Shown here piece by piece: positions 7,689 through 16,449 of a DNA stretch of 64,000 bases. Made by a program: the position numbers and the translations under genes. A model generated the notes under the pieces. That model saw nothing but the letters and a program-made list of their open reading frames with translations, was not told the DNA's origin and searched no databases. Within the stretch, counting starts at the first letter, position 1. Each line of letters opens with the position of its first letter. Source of the DNA: an uncultured Oscillospiraceae bacterium (GTDB taxonomy: Bacteria > Bacillota > Clostridia > Oscillospirales > Acutalibacteraceae); contig UQZY01000001.1 of NCBI GenBank assembly GCA_900545655.1, positions 1 to 64,000 of the forward strand. The letters are read 5' to 3'.

Positions 7689-8582
7689 TCATCTCGTCTT
7701 AAACCACGAAACATCCGAGCTTGTCGGTAAGAAGAAATAATATCCTCCGTCCTTTTCGGTGAGGAATCTGTCGACATTTTTCCTAAACCGCTCCATATCA
7801 ACAAGAGAGGGATCATCCGCAAGATTTATGAGATCCACATATGCCTCTTCCTTCGAAGAAAATTGCTTATCCCATCCCTCTTTAACAGTTGTGACATGTA
7901 GCTCGATTCCCTCCTTTTCAAGGATTTCGCGAAGAGCGGGACCGCGCATCGGAAGCTTGTCAGACATATCTATGGGCGGTCTTTCGCCAAAAAGAGGATT
8001 TCCTTTTCCGTCTTTTTCTTTTTCGGGAGGTTTTCTGTTTCTGTCAAACGGTCTGAGTTCGGGATGCTCTTTAAGCACTTCCTCCGAATAGCATCCTTCA
8101 AAAAGCTTTCCCCGAGACTCCGGGAGACAAGGCGCGCCGTCTGACCACATTACACTCACAGCATATCTTCTTGCCGCCTTTTTTAGCATGGAAAGAGAGC
8201 TCGGTCCGCCCCCTCCCCTAGACTGTATAACCATATCAACCTCAGGGATAGTTTTTCCTATTTCGGTTTCCTGCCAATCAGCATATACAAACTCAACATT
8301 TTTCACACCTGCAGCCTCACAATTTTTTCTGCACTCGTCGAGCATTCCCTCCGAAGAATCAAGACAGATAACCTTTTTCACCCGTTTTGCAAGCTGTATT
8401 GCGACTCTTCCCGGTCCGCAGCCGCAATCAAGAACCTCCATGTCAGGCTCAAGAGGCATTGCATCAAGCTGAAGATTGGTTCCGTTCACCTCCATAAGTG
8501 TCATAAGACTGTATCCTCGTGCAGCCTTATCCCACATACTCGGCTTTACCGGTGTTCCTATTTTAGTATTTTCAAAGCCCAT
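7689..8582 (-). CDS. Class I SAM-dependent methyltransferase
   Basis: 297 residues. The SAM-binding motif I is VLDCGCGPGRVA (about residues 50-61), with the acidic end of strand 2 at ICLDSS and motif II near VEFVYADW. The second half is family-specific and has an unusual PP-rich stretch. No target can be named: the domain is shared by methylases of small molecules, cofactors and proteins. It is the last of three genes reading methyltransferase, WtpA-like protein, methyltransferase, all with strong RBSs and short gaps, placed between two Moco-type riboswitches. That context suggests metal, metal-chelate or cofactor chemistry, but this is only an inference. Confidence 0.75.
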   Translation of the reverse strand: MGFENTKIGTPVKPSMWDKAARGYSLMTLMEVNGTNLQLDAMPLEPDMEVLDCGCGPGRVAIQLAKRVKKVICLDSSEGMLDECRKNCEAAGVKNVEFVYADWQETEIGKTIPEVDMVIQSRGGGGPSSLSMLKKAARRYAVSVMWSDGAPCLPESRGKLFEGCYSEEVLKEHPELRPFDRNRKPPEKEKDGKGNPLFGERPPIDMSDKLPMRGPALREILEKEGIELHVTTVKEGWDKQFSSKEEAYVDLINLADDPSLVDMERFRKNVDRFLTEKDGGYYFFLPTSSDVSWFKTR

Positions 8583-8616
8583 ATTCTTCTCCTTTCGGTT
8601 TTCGTATTTCTAAAAA

Positions 8617-9468
8617 TTATGTTTTAAAATTAAAGTCCCATTTGCCGACCGACCTTTGCACATCGGTAAACCCTTTCTGTACAAAATCGGTTTTCAAAAA
8701 TTCCTTTACAAACTTATTTGCATCGGCTTTGTTTTCGCTGTTTATCGGTATGCATATCGCATGAAAAATGGTTGTACCCCGTACAATTTCTCCGCCGTCT
8801 ACTTCAAAGAATACGGAATTGTAATCTTTTTCAAATACCGGATTTCCAAGATTCATCACACCCGGAAGTGTCGCAAAATTTCTTCCCATACCGACAGGAG
8901 CACTTTTATAAATGATGTCATAATGCCCGGCGTTCATCGTTGGGATCCCTTTTGGGGCATATCTCTTTTCAGGCGGTTTGCCTCCCCAAAATGGCGGCGG
9001 CGCTTTTCTTACATATTGAGCTCGGTCAAGCCCTTTGTATCCCGGATTTGAGAAAATACGCTCAGACAAACCCTTCTCTATTTTTTCCGAAAGCTTAAGA
9101 GCCATCACGGCTCTGTATCCTCCCGGGTCATCATAAGGATTTCGGTGCGTTATCACCGACGTCGGATCAAGGAGTTTTTCCTTCCAATTTTCATCTGTGA
9201 TGTCATTTCCCATTATAACCATCTCATTACCGCCCCATATGAAGTATCCGTCAACATATGACGGCATGAGCATTTGATCGATATTTGAGTTGTCCGCCAA
9301 AATCATCACATCAAAATTATCTCCGGAAAGAAGCCTGTTCACACCGGCAGTAGAACCGCCGCGAGTAAGTTCAACCTTGATATCCGGATACATCGTTTCG
9401 AGTCTTCCGACTGCTTCATCTGCAAGCTTACCTGCAACTCCGGCACAGAAAATTTTTAAACTCTCCAT
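8617..9468 (-). CDS. WtpA/ModA-type oxyanion-binding protein without signal peptide
   Basis: 283 residues. Landmarks of the molybdate/tungstate-binding WtpA family are RGGST (36-40), LADNSNIDQML (57-67), NEMVIMG (81-87) and DPGGYRAVMAL (114-124). The start ATG at 9468 directly follows AGGAGGAAAAG. It gives the N-terminus MESLKIFCAGVAGKL, which is already the first beta strand and helix of the binding fold. The longer in-frame reading from 9573 adds a charged stretch, not a signal sequence. The protein should therefore stay in the cytoplasm, unlike normal WtpA. It is flanked by two methyltransferase genes rather than by a permease. Confidence 0.78.
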   Translation of the reverse strand: MESLKIFCAGVAGKLADEAVGRLETMYPDIKVELTRGGSTAGVNRLLSGDNFDVMILADNSNIDQMLMPSYVDGYFIWGGNEMVIMGNDITDENWKEKLLDPTSVITHRNPYDDPGGYRAVMALKLSEKIEKGLSERIFSNPGYKGLDRAQYVRKAPPPFWGGKPPEKRYAPKGIPTMNAGHYDIIYKSAPVGMGRNFATLPGVMNLGNPVFEKDYNSVFFEVDGGEIVRGTTIFHAICIPINSENKADANKFVKEFLKTDFVQKGFTDVQRSVGKWDFNFKT

Positions 9469-9545
9469 TCTTTTCCTCCTTTCTTTGTTTTTCAAGCCAT
9501 ACTTTTCCCTTCCCGTGAAAAAGCAATGTATATATCTTTTCAGTT

Positions 9546-10445
9546 TTAGTATTTCAACTGCTTCGGATCCCATCCCAATACAAACATCTGTGATTCATAT
9601 GCATATCTGTATAATCCGGACTCTGTTTTTGTTATTCTCTTATCACAATTTGCACGGAATACTTCTTCCTTGCTTTCTGCTATAGGTTCCGAGACAATTT
9701 CACGAAGATAGTCATAAATTTTTTCAACAGAATCGGCCTCATGAGCCCATGCTCCGGCAGCATATGATACCTCGGGTAAGACCCCTCGGTTATAGAGGAT
9801 ATTAAAATAGATATCCAGGTTACTGTGGTTTCTGTGCCCGTCCATAAGTGCAGACATCATAGGATCTCGAGATCCTCCGACAGAAGGCTTTCCGGAAGCA
9901 CCTCCGTTTTCCGGTTCATCCCTCAATCCCTCAAGTAGTTCCTTCATCATTAGCATATATCTGTCCCCTGTGAAGGACAGAAAATAACAGTACTCTGTTG
10001 CAAATTTCGAAAAATTCAGTATATCCGCCTGTGGAGGTCCTATCACTGATACCGCAATATCCACTATCGGAAACTCTTTGCCGGGCTCCACCGTGTGCCA
10101 GTTATATATCTGTTGCACCGTCATATTCGTTATACCGAGTTTTTTCGCATTTTTTCTGCAATGCTCCAGCATATGCGGTGCACCGTCAACCGCATATACG
10201 TGCTTTGCTTTTTTTGCGAAGGACAACGCCGTCCTGCCCGTACCACAACAAGCATCCAAAACCGTAGTATCTTTGTTTATTCTGGTACATGCATCGACCT
10301 GCGCCTTTGTAAATTCTTTTTCAAAGTCTATTCTTCTCTGCCATCCGTCGGCACCGTTGTCCCATGTGTCGCCCGGTCCTGTCTCGGTTTTTCCTGCCGC
10401 CCATGAGGTATATTTTTCAGCTTCTTCCCAATTAATAAATGCCAC
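9546..10445 (-). CDS. Class I SAM-dependent methyltransferase
   Basis: 299 residues starting with GTG at 10445 after AGGAGG. SAM motif I is VLDACCGTGRTAL (about residues 63-75), followed by VYAVDGA at the end of strand 2. The N-terminus (FINWEEAEKYTSWAAGK) and the C-terminal half are not shared with the other methyltransferase in the cluster, so this is a separate subfamily and not a recent duplicate. The substrate is unknown. It is the first gene of the methyltransferase-WtpA-methyltransferase set and lies about 105 bases after the wall-binding gene, across two hairpins. Confidence 0.75.
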   Translation of the reverse strand: MAFINWEEAEKYTSWAAGKTETGPGDTWDNGADGWQRRIDFEKEFTKAQVDACTRINKDTTVLDACCGTGRTALSFAKKAKHVYAVDGAPHMLEHCRKNAKKLGITNMTVQQIYNWHTVEPGKEFPIVDIAVSVIGPPQADILNFSKFATEYCYFLSFTGDRYMLMMKELLEGLRDEPENGGASGKPSVGGSRDPMMSALMDGHRNHSNLDIYFNILYNRGVLPEVSYAAGAWAHEADSVEKIYDYLREIVSEPIAESKEEVFRANCDKRITKTESGLYRYAYESQMFVLGWDPKQLKY

Positions 10446-10460
10446 TCTTTATTCCTCCTG

Positions 10461-10537
10461 AAAAACATAGGCTACAGGCAGGCAATTCCCACCTGCAGCC
10501 CTTAAAAGCCTTATAAAATCTCGCCACCACGCGAGAT
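10461..10537 (-). terminator. Two hairpins ending the importer operon
   Basis: First, ATCTCGC/GCGAGAT (10518-10537) followed by TTTA; second, GGCTGCAGG/CCTGTAGCC (10470-10500) with one G-U pair, followed by a U-rich stretch. The second looks like a true terminator and the first is weaker. They separate the wall-binding gene from the methyltransferase set. No separate promoter for that set was recognised, so partial read-through is possible. Confidence 0.6.
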
Positions 10538-10553
10538 CGGTTAGATCAAGTAC

Positions 10554-12878
10554 TTATGCTACCCATACGCCGCTTGAATTAAACCTATATGTCCTTCCGC
10601 CTATTCTCTGTGTACCTGTAAGCATAGCACCGTTGCCATTGAAGTAGTACCATTTGCCACCTATCTGCTGCCAGCCAGTTACCATAGCACCACTGTTGTT
10701 GAAGTAATACCACTTTCCGTCTACAGAAGCCCAGCCAGTTACCATTGCACCGCTGTTATTGAAGTAATACCACTTTCCGCCTACAGAAGCCCAGCCGGTT
10801 ACCATAGCACCGCTGTTATTGAAGTAATACCACTTTCCGCCCACAGAAGCCCAGCCGGTTACCATTGCACCGCTGTTATTGAAATAATACCACTTTCCGC
10901 CTACAGAAGCCCAGCCGGTTACCATTGCACCGCTGCTGTTGAAGTAATACCACTTGCCATTTATCTGAGCCCAACCGGTTACCATTGCACCCCATTTGTT
11001 CATGTAGTACCACTTTCCACTTATCTGTGCCCAGCCGGTTATCATTTTTGCATTTGATCCGAAGTAGTACCATTTTCCGCCTACTTGTACCCAGCCTGTT
11101 GATGCAAGTCCGGAATTGTCGATATAATAGTAATCCGAATCAATTTGAAGCCATCCTTTTGAATCTTTAAGCTTATTTCCGTACTGATATGCATACCAGT
11201 TACCGTCGGCATCTTTTTCAACTGTGATTGTATCGTCATCAGAGCCGATACCCTTTGTCCAGTCTATAACCCATCCGGTCATTTCACCGGTTACACCGTT
11301 CTGATAGAGAAGGCAATCTTTAAACTCAGCCTTGTTCTTTTCATAGTACTTCATACCGGCAATGATTTTGCTTTCAAGATTTTTGATTGCGGCATCATTG
11401 TAGCCTGAGATATCACAGGTGTACTTATCTGCATATTCCTTCTGTACAGATGCGCCCTTGAAGTTTGCGAGCATTGCGCTCTTAAGAGCCGCATTGTCAG
11501 AGATATGGTAGAAGTTCTGATACCAGTATGCGGCAACCTCAAACTGGTTGAAATATTCAGGATAAAGATATGCCGTATAGTATGCCATACCGAGAAGATT
11601 TTCTACAGAGTTAACTCCTATGGAGCCGACACACTCAAACTGATATGCCATGCACTGAATTTCATTCTTTGCTCTGTTTGCAAGAGCATCGGTTGTACAA
11701 CCGCTTATAACGTCATTCTGAAGTGTGGCACTGTTAAGAGCACCTGACTCCGAGCCGGCAACAATTGCATCTGCCGTCATTATGATATCGCAATTTTCAG
11801 CTATCTGATCGGCAGTTGCGACATAGTATTCACCCTGCTTACCCGAAGCAACATTTCCGGTTTTCTTTTCAAGCTTCAAAACATCCGTAAGATTGTTTGT
11901 TGTATCCTGAACAAATTCAGCCACACGTGAATATGATGCGGTATTTCCGCCTGTATCGTTATCAATGGAGTTAAGAGCATATTCATCACTTGAAAGGACA
12001 TTTATGCTTCTGAGATAGGTCGTCACCCTTGCATCAACAACTGCAACGGTGTCAAGGGAGAGATTGTTCTCCTTTATCTGCTTTATAACATATGCCTGTA
12101 TGCCTTTTACATACTTTTCAAGGTTAGAAGTAATGATATACGGATTATCATAGCGTGTTGTCTTTCCTGTCCTTTCGGAAATTTCATTGCAGATATCCGA
12201 AAGCTCATACATACAGTTAAGGAAGTTATATACACGTGTCGTTGTGTAGTTTACCTCATAAGGATTGTAATTGTTGGTTTCATCCTCGTCATTATTTTCC
12301 GGAAGCGCGTTTATCGCATTGGTATATCCGGTCGTAATGGATCCGTCCGTATTCGTTTCTACCGGCCCAATACCGAGTAAGATGTCGGGTCGGAGGAAAA
12401 GAGACGCGCAGATTGTGTTTCCGTTGCCGTCATCATATCCGCCGCTTGCAGCCGCTTGCATCGGACCGCCGCTTACATCCTTGGACAGTGTATATGTTTC
12501 GAATTCCGTACGGTCTTCTTCCTTTGCAAAGCAGTTGTAATAGTAGTTGTACATGTAAGGATTGGGATTCGAGTTGATATCCGAACCGAACACGCCGAGA
12601 CATACCTTTCCTCTGGCTTTGTTGAAGGTGTCCTCGGAAAAGCCGTTTGTAAACGCATCCGGAACCTCCATGCTTCTTGAGGTTACATTGTTTATACCGA
12701 GAACCTCTGGTGTAACCCATCCCTGTGAATGTGCGGCCATGGTTATAACATTTTTGTCAATCTCCATAGCCTCTGTAGGTGGAGTGAACTTCATTTGTTC
12801 TGCAGACGCAGTAAGAGGCACACATGAAATAATAAGTGCCAATAAAAGAATCACACTCAATGAACGTAAATGCTTCAT
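10554..12878 (-). CDS. Binding-protein-like domain fused to cell-wall-binding repeats
   Basis: 774 residues. A signal peptide (about 1-26) is followed by a large domain to about residue 520, then 20-residue wall-binding repeats with WYYF and GAMVTGW motifs to the C-terminus (choline-binding/CW-binding type). The large domain resembles the FecB/TroA-like binding proteins: a long helical NLEKYVKGIQAYVI segment, CDIIMTADAIVAG, and an end YLYPEYFNQF...YWYQNFY typical of these folds. It would be a surface-held ligand-binding protein. It is the last gene of the operon behind riboswitch 2 and is preceded by AGGAGGG. Assignment of the N-terminal domain is moderate; the repeats are certain. Confidence 0.6.
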   Translation of the reverse strand: MKHLRSLSVILLLALIISCVPLTASAEQMKFTPPTEAMEIDKNVITMAAHSQGWVTPEVLGINNVTSRSMEVPDAFTNGFSEDTFNKARGKVCLGVFGSDINSNPNPYMYNYYYNCFAKEEDRTEFETYTLSKDVSGGPMQAAASGGYDDGNGNTICASLFLRPDILLGIGPVETNTDGSITTGYTNAINALPENNDEDETNNYNPYEVNYTTTRVYNFLNCMYELSDICNEISERTGKTTRYDNPYIITSNLEKYVKGIQAYVIKQIKENNLSLDTVAVVDARVTTYLRSINVLSSDEYALNSIDNDTGGNTASYSRVAEFVQDTTNNLTDVLKLEKKTGNVASGKQGEYYVATADQIAENCDIIMTADAIVAGSESGALNSATLQNDVISGCTTDALANRAKNEIQCMAYQFECVGSIGVNSVENLLGMAYYTAYLYPEYFNQFEVAAYWYQNFYHISDNAALKSAMLANFKGASVQKEYADKYTCDISGYNDAAIKNLESKIIAGMKYYEKNKAEFKDCLLYQNGVTGEMTGWVIDWTKGIGSDDDTITVEKDADGNWYAYQYGNKLKDSKGWLQIDSDYYYIDNSGLASTGWVQVGGKWYYFGSNAKMITGWAQISGKWYYMNKWGAMVTGWAQINGKWYYFNSSGAMVTGWASVGGKWYYFNNSGAMVTGWASVGGKWYYFNNSGAMVTGWASVGGKWYYFNNSGAMVTGWASVDGKWYYFNNSGAMVTGWQQIGGKWYYFNGNGAMLTGTQRIGGRTYRFNSSGVWVA
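10621..11100 (-). repeat. Eight 60-bp tandem units encoding wall-binding repeats
   Basis: The coding sequence is periodic with exactly 60 bases. The units at 10741-10800, 10801-10860 and 10861-10920 differ by only a few bases, while the outer units have diverged. Each encodes a 20-residue repeat with core GGKWYYFNNSGAMVTGWAS. Near identity of the central units indicates recent duplication or gene conversion, and copy number probably varies between strains. Confidence 0.95.
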
Positions 12879-12935
12879 TTTAATTTCCCTCCTGAGATAT
12901 ATTTTATTTTTTAAACGCGTCTCCCGAACGTTTAT

Positions 12936-14225
12936 TTACACTAACCAAAATTTAAATACATACTTTGTTTTTCCGACATAATTTTTCATATTTTTGAAAA
13001 AGCCGTAATAATAATCCTTGAACTTATTGTAATCGTCCTCATCAGGTACATATCCGCCATAAACCTCTTTTACGTAAACCTCCGTTATCTGGCCGAAGGT
13101 TGTCCCCGACTGCGTATCAAAGCCTGCAAGCTCCTTATAATTGTTTTTCACATACTCAAGAAGCGTTGAATTTTCTGGCTTTGTAAACCTTGCAGCCTTA
13201 AATTTCTTAAGGAAATAGTTGTAAAGATATATACAACCGTCTGCGGGTGATAAGTCCTCGATTTTTTTGCGCTGCTTACGCCTTTGAAGGTATTTCACCG
13301 CAAAGGGAACAATCGGTACAATCACAATAAAAGAAAGCATCCATAGGTTTCTCTTTTCTTTATAATCATACTTTATCGCAAAAGCCGGCAATTCTCTCTT
13401 TTCCTTTTGTGTAACATCTTCTTTTTCTTCCTGCTTCGGTTTTTCCGTCGGCTCCTCCCTTTCAAGCTCTTTATCCGTTATCCTGTCAGACTTTACAGTG
13501 TCGGAAAGAACCTCTGTTTTTGATGAAATACCGACCTTATCTATGACGTCCCATGACAAAAGCTTCGTTACGAGCTTTAAATCTCTCGTAGGCATGTTCG
13601 CAGGTTTAATGACAAATATATAAACAGGGTATGTTATACACGAAACTACAAGAGCAATTACCAGACTTTGAATAAAAAAATGTCCTATATTGTAGCTTCC
13701 GAGAGCCGCCTCCATAAGCGAATCATAGTAAACCTTGTAAACCAGCTCAAGCCCGAGACCGAGTACAAGTAAAATAAATCCTGCAACCGAAACCGGATAT
13801 TCAAGAAATCTAAATGCCGCACACACTATGAGTGAAGTCGGAATAAATACAATCAGAATCTTTCTGTTTCTCGTCGCAAGGTATACTACCGTGGTACATA
13901 CAACAAGGATAATAATCATCAATGAATATCCCGATTTTTCGCCCTCAAGAGAGGTAAGCCTCCCGCTCGAAATCATATAAACCGTTCCTGCAGTGGCAAG
14001 TAAAACGTATACAACTATACCGACAATTGCGGTTTTTTTGTTTATCCCCGCCACAAACAACAGCAGATTTAAAACAGCCACAACCGCTATCATCAAAAGA
14101 CGATTGCTTAAAACCGAATCTTCCATGACAAAAGAGGATGCAACATTTATTGCAAGGCCGAAGCTTATCATCAGAGTAAAAAAATACTCACATATGTGTG
14201 TTTTTATGTAACTAGACTTTAACAT
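12936..14225 (-). CDS. Membrane protein with DUF4129-like C-terminus
   Basis: 429 residues. About seven hydrophobic segments occupy the first 220 residues. A charged extracytoplasmic stretch rich in Glu and Lys follows, then another membrane segment (LWMLSFIVIVPIVPFAV) and a cytoplasmic C-terminal helical part with GQITEVYVKEVYGGYVP. This is like the DUF4129 region that accompanies MoxR-DUF58 systems. The transglutaminase core usual in such partners (Cys-His-Asp triad) is not seen. The start overlaps the DUF58 gene by 14 bases. The cellular role is unknown. Confidence 0.55.
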   Translation of the reverse strand: MLKSSYIKTHICEYFFTLMISFGLAINVASSFVMEDSVLSNRLLMIAVVAVLNLLLFVAGINKKTAIVGIVVYVLLATAGTVYMISSGRLTSLEGEKSGYSLMIIILVVCTTVVYLATRNRKILIVFIPTSLIVCAAFRFLEYPVSVAGFILLVLGLGLELVYKVYYDSLMEAALGSYNIGHFFIQSLVIALVVSCITYPVYIFVIKPANMPTRDLKLVTKLLSWDVIDKVGISSKTEVLSDTVKSDRITDKELEREEPTEKPKQEEKEDVTQKEKRELPAFAIKYDYKEKRNLWMLSFIVIVPIVPFAVKYLQRRKQRKKIEDLSPADGCIYLYNYFLKKFKAARFTKPENSTLLEYVKNNYKELAGFDTQSGTTFGQITEVYVKEVYGGYVPDEDDYNKFKDYYYGFFKNMKNYVGKTKYVFKFWLV

Positions 14226-15435
14226 TTAACACCTCATAATAAATCCCAAACTCATCGAGCATTCTTACTTTATTTGCCAGTACCTTTTTCTCGCGAGAGG
14301 AGGTATCCGGCAGGACAATAAAGAACAGCATGGGGTTGCGCTGCTGATTCTTCGCGGCTATAAGAGCGTGCAACAGGCCATCTGTTACTCTGGAGGTGCA
14401 AACAACGATGTTTGCACACCTGTTTGCGGACTGCATCTCATCAAGCACCAATGCTTCCGCATCCTTCATCTCTTTTTCCGGGGATGAGGAAATTTTTGAG
14501 ATATTTCTCACAAGCTCAGAGTAGTCATACTCCGACCGCGGCTCCATAAGAGAAACCTGCATATCCTCATCTACGAAAATAAGCTTATTATCAATTTCTT
14601 TTTTGCGGGCAAGATTTATAAGTGAAATTCCCGTTTCGATTATTCCGTCGTTCAGGAACAACAGCTCATCATCTTTTGCATCTTTTTCGGCAACCATGTC
14701 CAGAATTACTCCGACGTCACTTCGAAGACCTGTTTCATTCAGCTTTGTCATATACTCAAGAGAATGTGCGGATAACTTCCAATGTATTTTTTTCATTGAA
14801 TCGCCGAGCACATACTCTCTGACTCCGGTGTAGTCAAATCCGTCATTTTCGGCAAAGCTCGATGCATCCGGACTGTCAGTCAGCAAATCATCCGAAAGTG
14901 AAATTTCACGCTCGCTTTCCTTCGGAAGAACGGTAACGAAAAATTCATTTTCAACCGGAATTCTCACACTGAAAAGTCCGAGGAATCCATAGACGTAAAT
15001 ATTTCTTATCCCCGTTGTATACACGCCGACATGCGGCATTACAACGTCAAACTCCAGGTTTGTCGAACTTCTTGAGTCAAGCGTAAACACGGTCTGGGTT
15101 GTAGAGTCATCATTTCCGAAATAATCAGAAATAAAGATATCCGCTTTAGCCTTTGAACACACCAGAAATGATTTGTTGGTTATCACCAGAGAAATCAGCA
15201 CCTGTTGACCGCGTACCACCTCGATATTCTGTACCTTTGCATCAACCGAGATTTTGTTTTTCATTATCAGCAGATATATACCTGACAGGAGAAACAAGGA
15301 GGTAGCCGCAATAATCGGTAAATATCCGAACAAGGAATTGGTATACACGGCAGGCAGAATAAGTAAAGCAATAACAACAAGCAGAAGTATTATACTTAAG
15401 CCTTTTTTGTATGTTTGTTTTAGTACCTTTTTCAT
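14212..15435 (-). CDS. DUF58 family protein
   Basis: 407 residues with two N-terminal membrane segments. The DUF58 signature REYVLGDSMKKIHWKLSA lies in the middle and a von Willebrand A-like fold in the second half. DUF58 proteins are partners of MoxR AAA+ ATPases, whose gene is 12 bases upstream. The pair is generally thought to act in assembly or metal loading of envelope proteins or cofactors. Here the pair lies inside an importer operon behind a Moco-type riboswitch. The metal-related role is an inference. Confidence 0.85.
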   Translation of the reverse strand: MKKVLKQTYKKGLSIILLLVVIALLILPAVYTNSLFGYLPIIAATSLFLLSGIYLLIMKNKISVDAKVQNIEVVRGQQVLISLVITNKSFLVCSKAKADIFISDYFGNDDSTTQTVFTLDSRSSTNLEFDVVMPHVGVYTTGIRNIYVYGFLGLFSVRIPVENEFFVTVLPKESEREISLSDDLLTDSPDASSFAENDGFDYTGVREYVLGDSMKKIHWKLSAHSLEYMTKLNETGLRSDVGVILDMVAEKDAKDDELLFLNDGIIETGISLINLARKKEIDNKLIFVDEDMQVSLMEPRSEYDYSELVRNISKISSSPEKEMKDAEALVLDEMQSANRCANIVVCTSRVTDGLLHALIAAKNQQRNPMLFFIVLPDTSSREKKVLANKVRMLDEFGIYYEVLNVKV

Positions 15436-15447
15436 GAAAGCCCCTGA

Positions 15448-16437
15448 TTATTTTTTACCCGGAGTTACCGGAACAACGGTATTTTTTATTATCTCCGCGA
15501 TGATATCCTCCGGTTTTTTCTTTTCGTTTCTTGCAGCGTTTGTAAGCATGATTCTGTGAGAAAGGACAAACGGCGCAAGAAATTTTACATCGTCCGGCAG
15601 AACATAGTTACGTCCGTTATAGAGGGCATAAGCGCGAGAAAGACTTTTAAGTGCGATTGATCCTCGCGGAGAGCTTCCGAGTTTTATGTCGCTGTTACTT
15701 CTTGTTGCCGAAACTAGGCTTACGATATACGACGCAACAAGGTCAGACACCGTAACATTCTTTGCATCTTCAATTATTTCTACAACGTCATTTTTCTCGA
15801 TTACATATTTTATGTTCTCTTTTGCCTTTTCAACGCCGAGTACGATATCTATTTCATCCTTCAAATCCGGATAGCCGATAGAAGTTTTTATCATAAATCT
15901 GTCTATCTGTGCCTCGGGAAGCTTATAAGTACCGAGCGACTCTATGGGGTTCTGAGTTGCCAAAACCATATAAGGCTTCTCCATCTTATAGGTGTTTGAA
16001 TCAACCGTCACCTGTTTTTCTTCCATTATTTCAAGCATGGCCGACTGTGTTTTTGCCGAAGCACGGTTTATCTCATCTGCAAGGATTATATTGCTCATCG
16101 CCGATCCCTCGCGAAATTCAAACTCGCCTGTTTTCTGATTGTAAATGGAGAATCCCGACACGTCGGACGGCATTATATCCGGTGTAAACTGTATTCTCTT
16201 ATAACCGCAGTTAATAGACTTTGCTAGGGCGGAAACAAGGCTCGTTTTACCTACTCCCGGTATATCCTCGATAAGCACGTGTCCCTCTGCCACAAGTGCA
16301 AGGACAACAAGCTCTACCACACTTCTTTTTCCGACAATGACAGTTTCTATGTTGTCAATAACAGACAACAATTTTTCTTTATCGGATTTTGCCTTTTCCT
16401 CTGTCAACACCGTAACTGTTTTTTCTTTTTTACTCAT
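15448..16437 (-). CDS. MoxR-family AAA+ ATPase
   Basis: 329 residues. Walker A GVGKTS near residue 62, Walker B ILADEINRA near residue 120, sensor-like LATQNP and the MoxR region RFMIKTSIGYPD are all present. MoxR ATPases act as chaperones that help to assemble complexes or insert metal cofactors, for example in methanol dehydrogenase and Mo-containing CO dehydrogenase maturation. It is followed by DUF58 and a membrane partner and preceded by an ABC ATPase gene with a 12-base gap, so it is part of the same transcript. Confidence 0.93.
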   Translation of the reverse strand: MSKKEKTVTVLTEEKAKSDKEKLLSVIDNIETVIVGKRSVVELVVLALVAEGHVLIEDIPGVGKTSLVSALAKSINCGYKRIQFTPDIMPSDVSGFSIYNQKTGEFEFREGSAMSNIILADEINRASAKTQSAMLEIMEEKQVTVDSNTYKMEKPYMVLATQNPIESLGTYKLPEAQIDRFMIKTSIGYPDLKDEIDIVLGVEKAKENIKYVIEKNDVVEIIEDAKNVTVSDLVASYIVSLVSATRSNSDIKLGSSPRGSIALKSLSRAYALYNGRNYVLPDDVKFLAPFVLSHRIMLTNAARNEKKKPEDIIAEIIKNTVVPVTPGKK

Positions 16438-16449
16438 GTTTCTCTCCTT

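Noticed and set aside
9469..9573. N-terminal extension of the WtpA-like protein as a signal peptide
   Set aside because: The added stretch is charged and Lys/Arg-rich at its end, lacks a proper hydrophobic core and cleavage site, and overlaps the preceding gene; AGGAGG sits right before ATG 9468.
10621..11100. CRISPR-like array
   Set aside because: The 60-bp periodicity is in frame and encodes 20-residue wall-binding repeats; there are no spacers.
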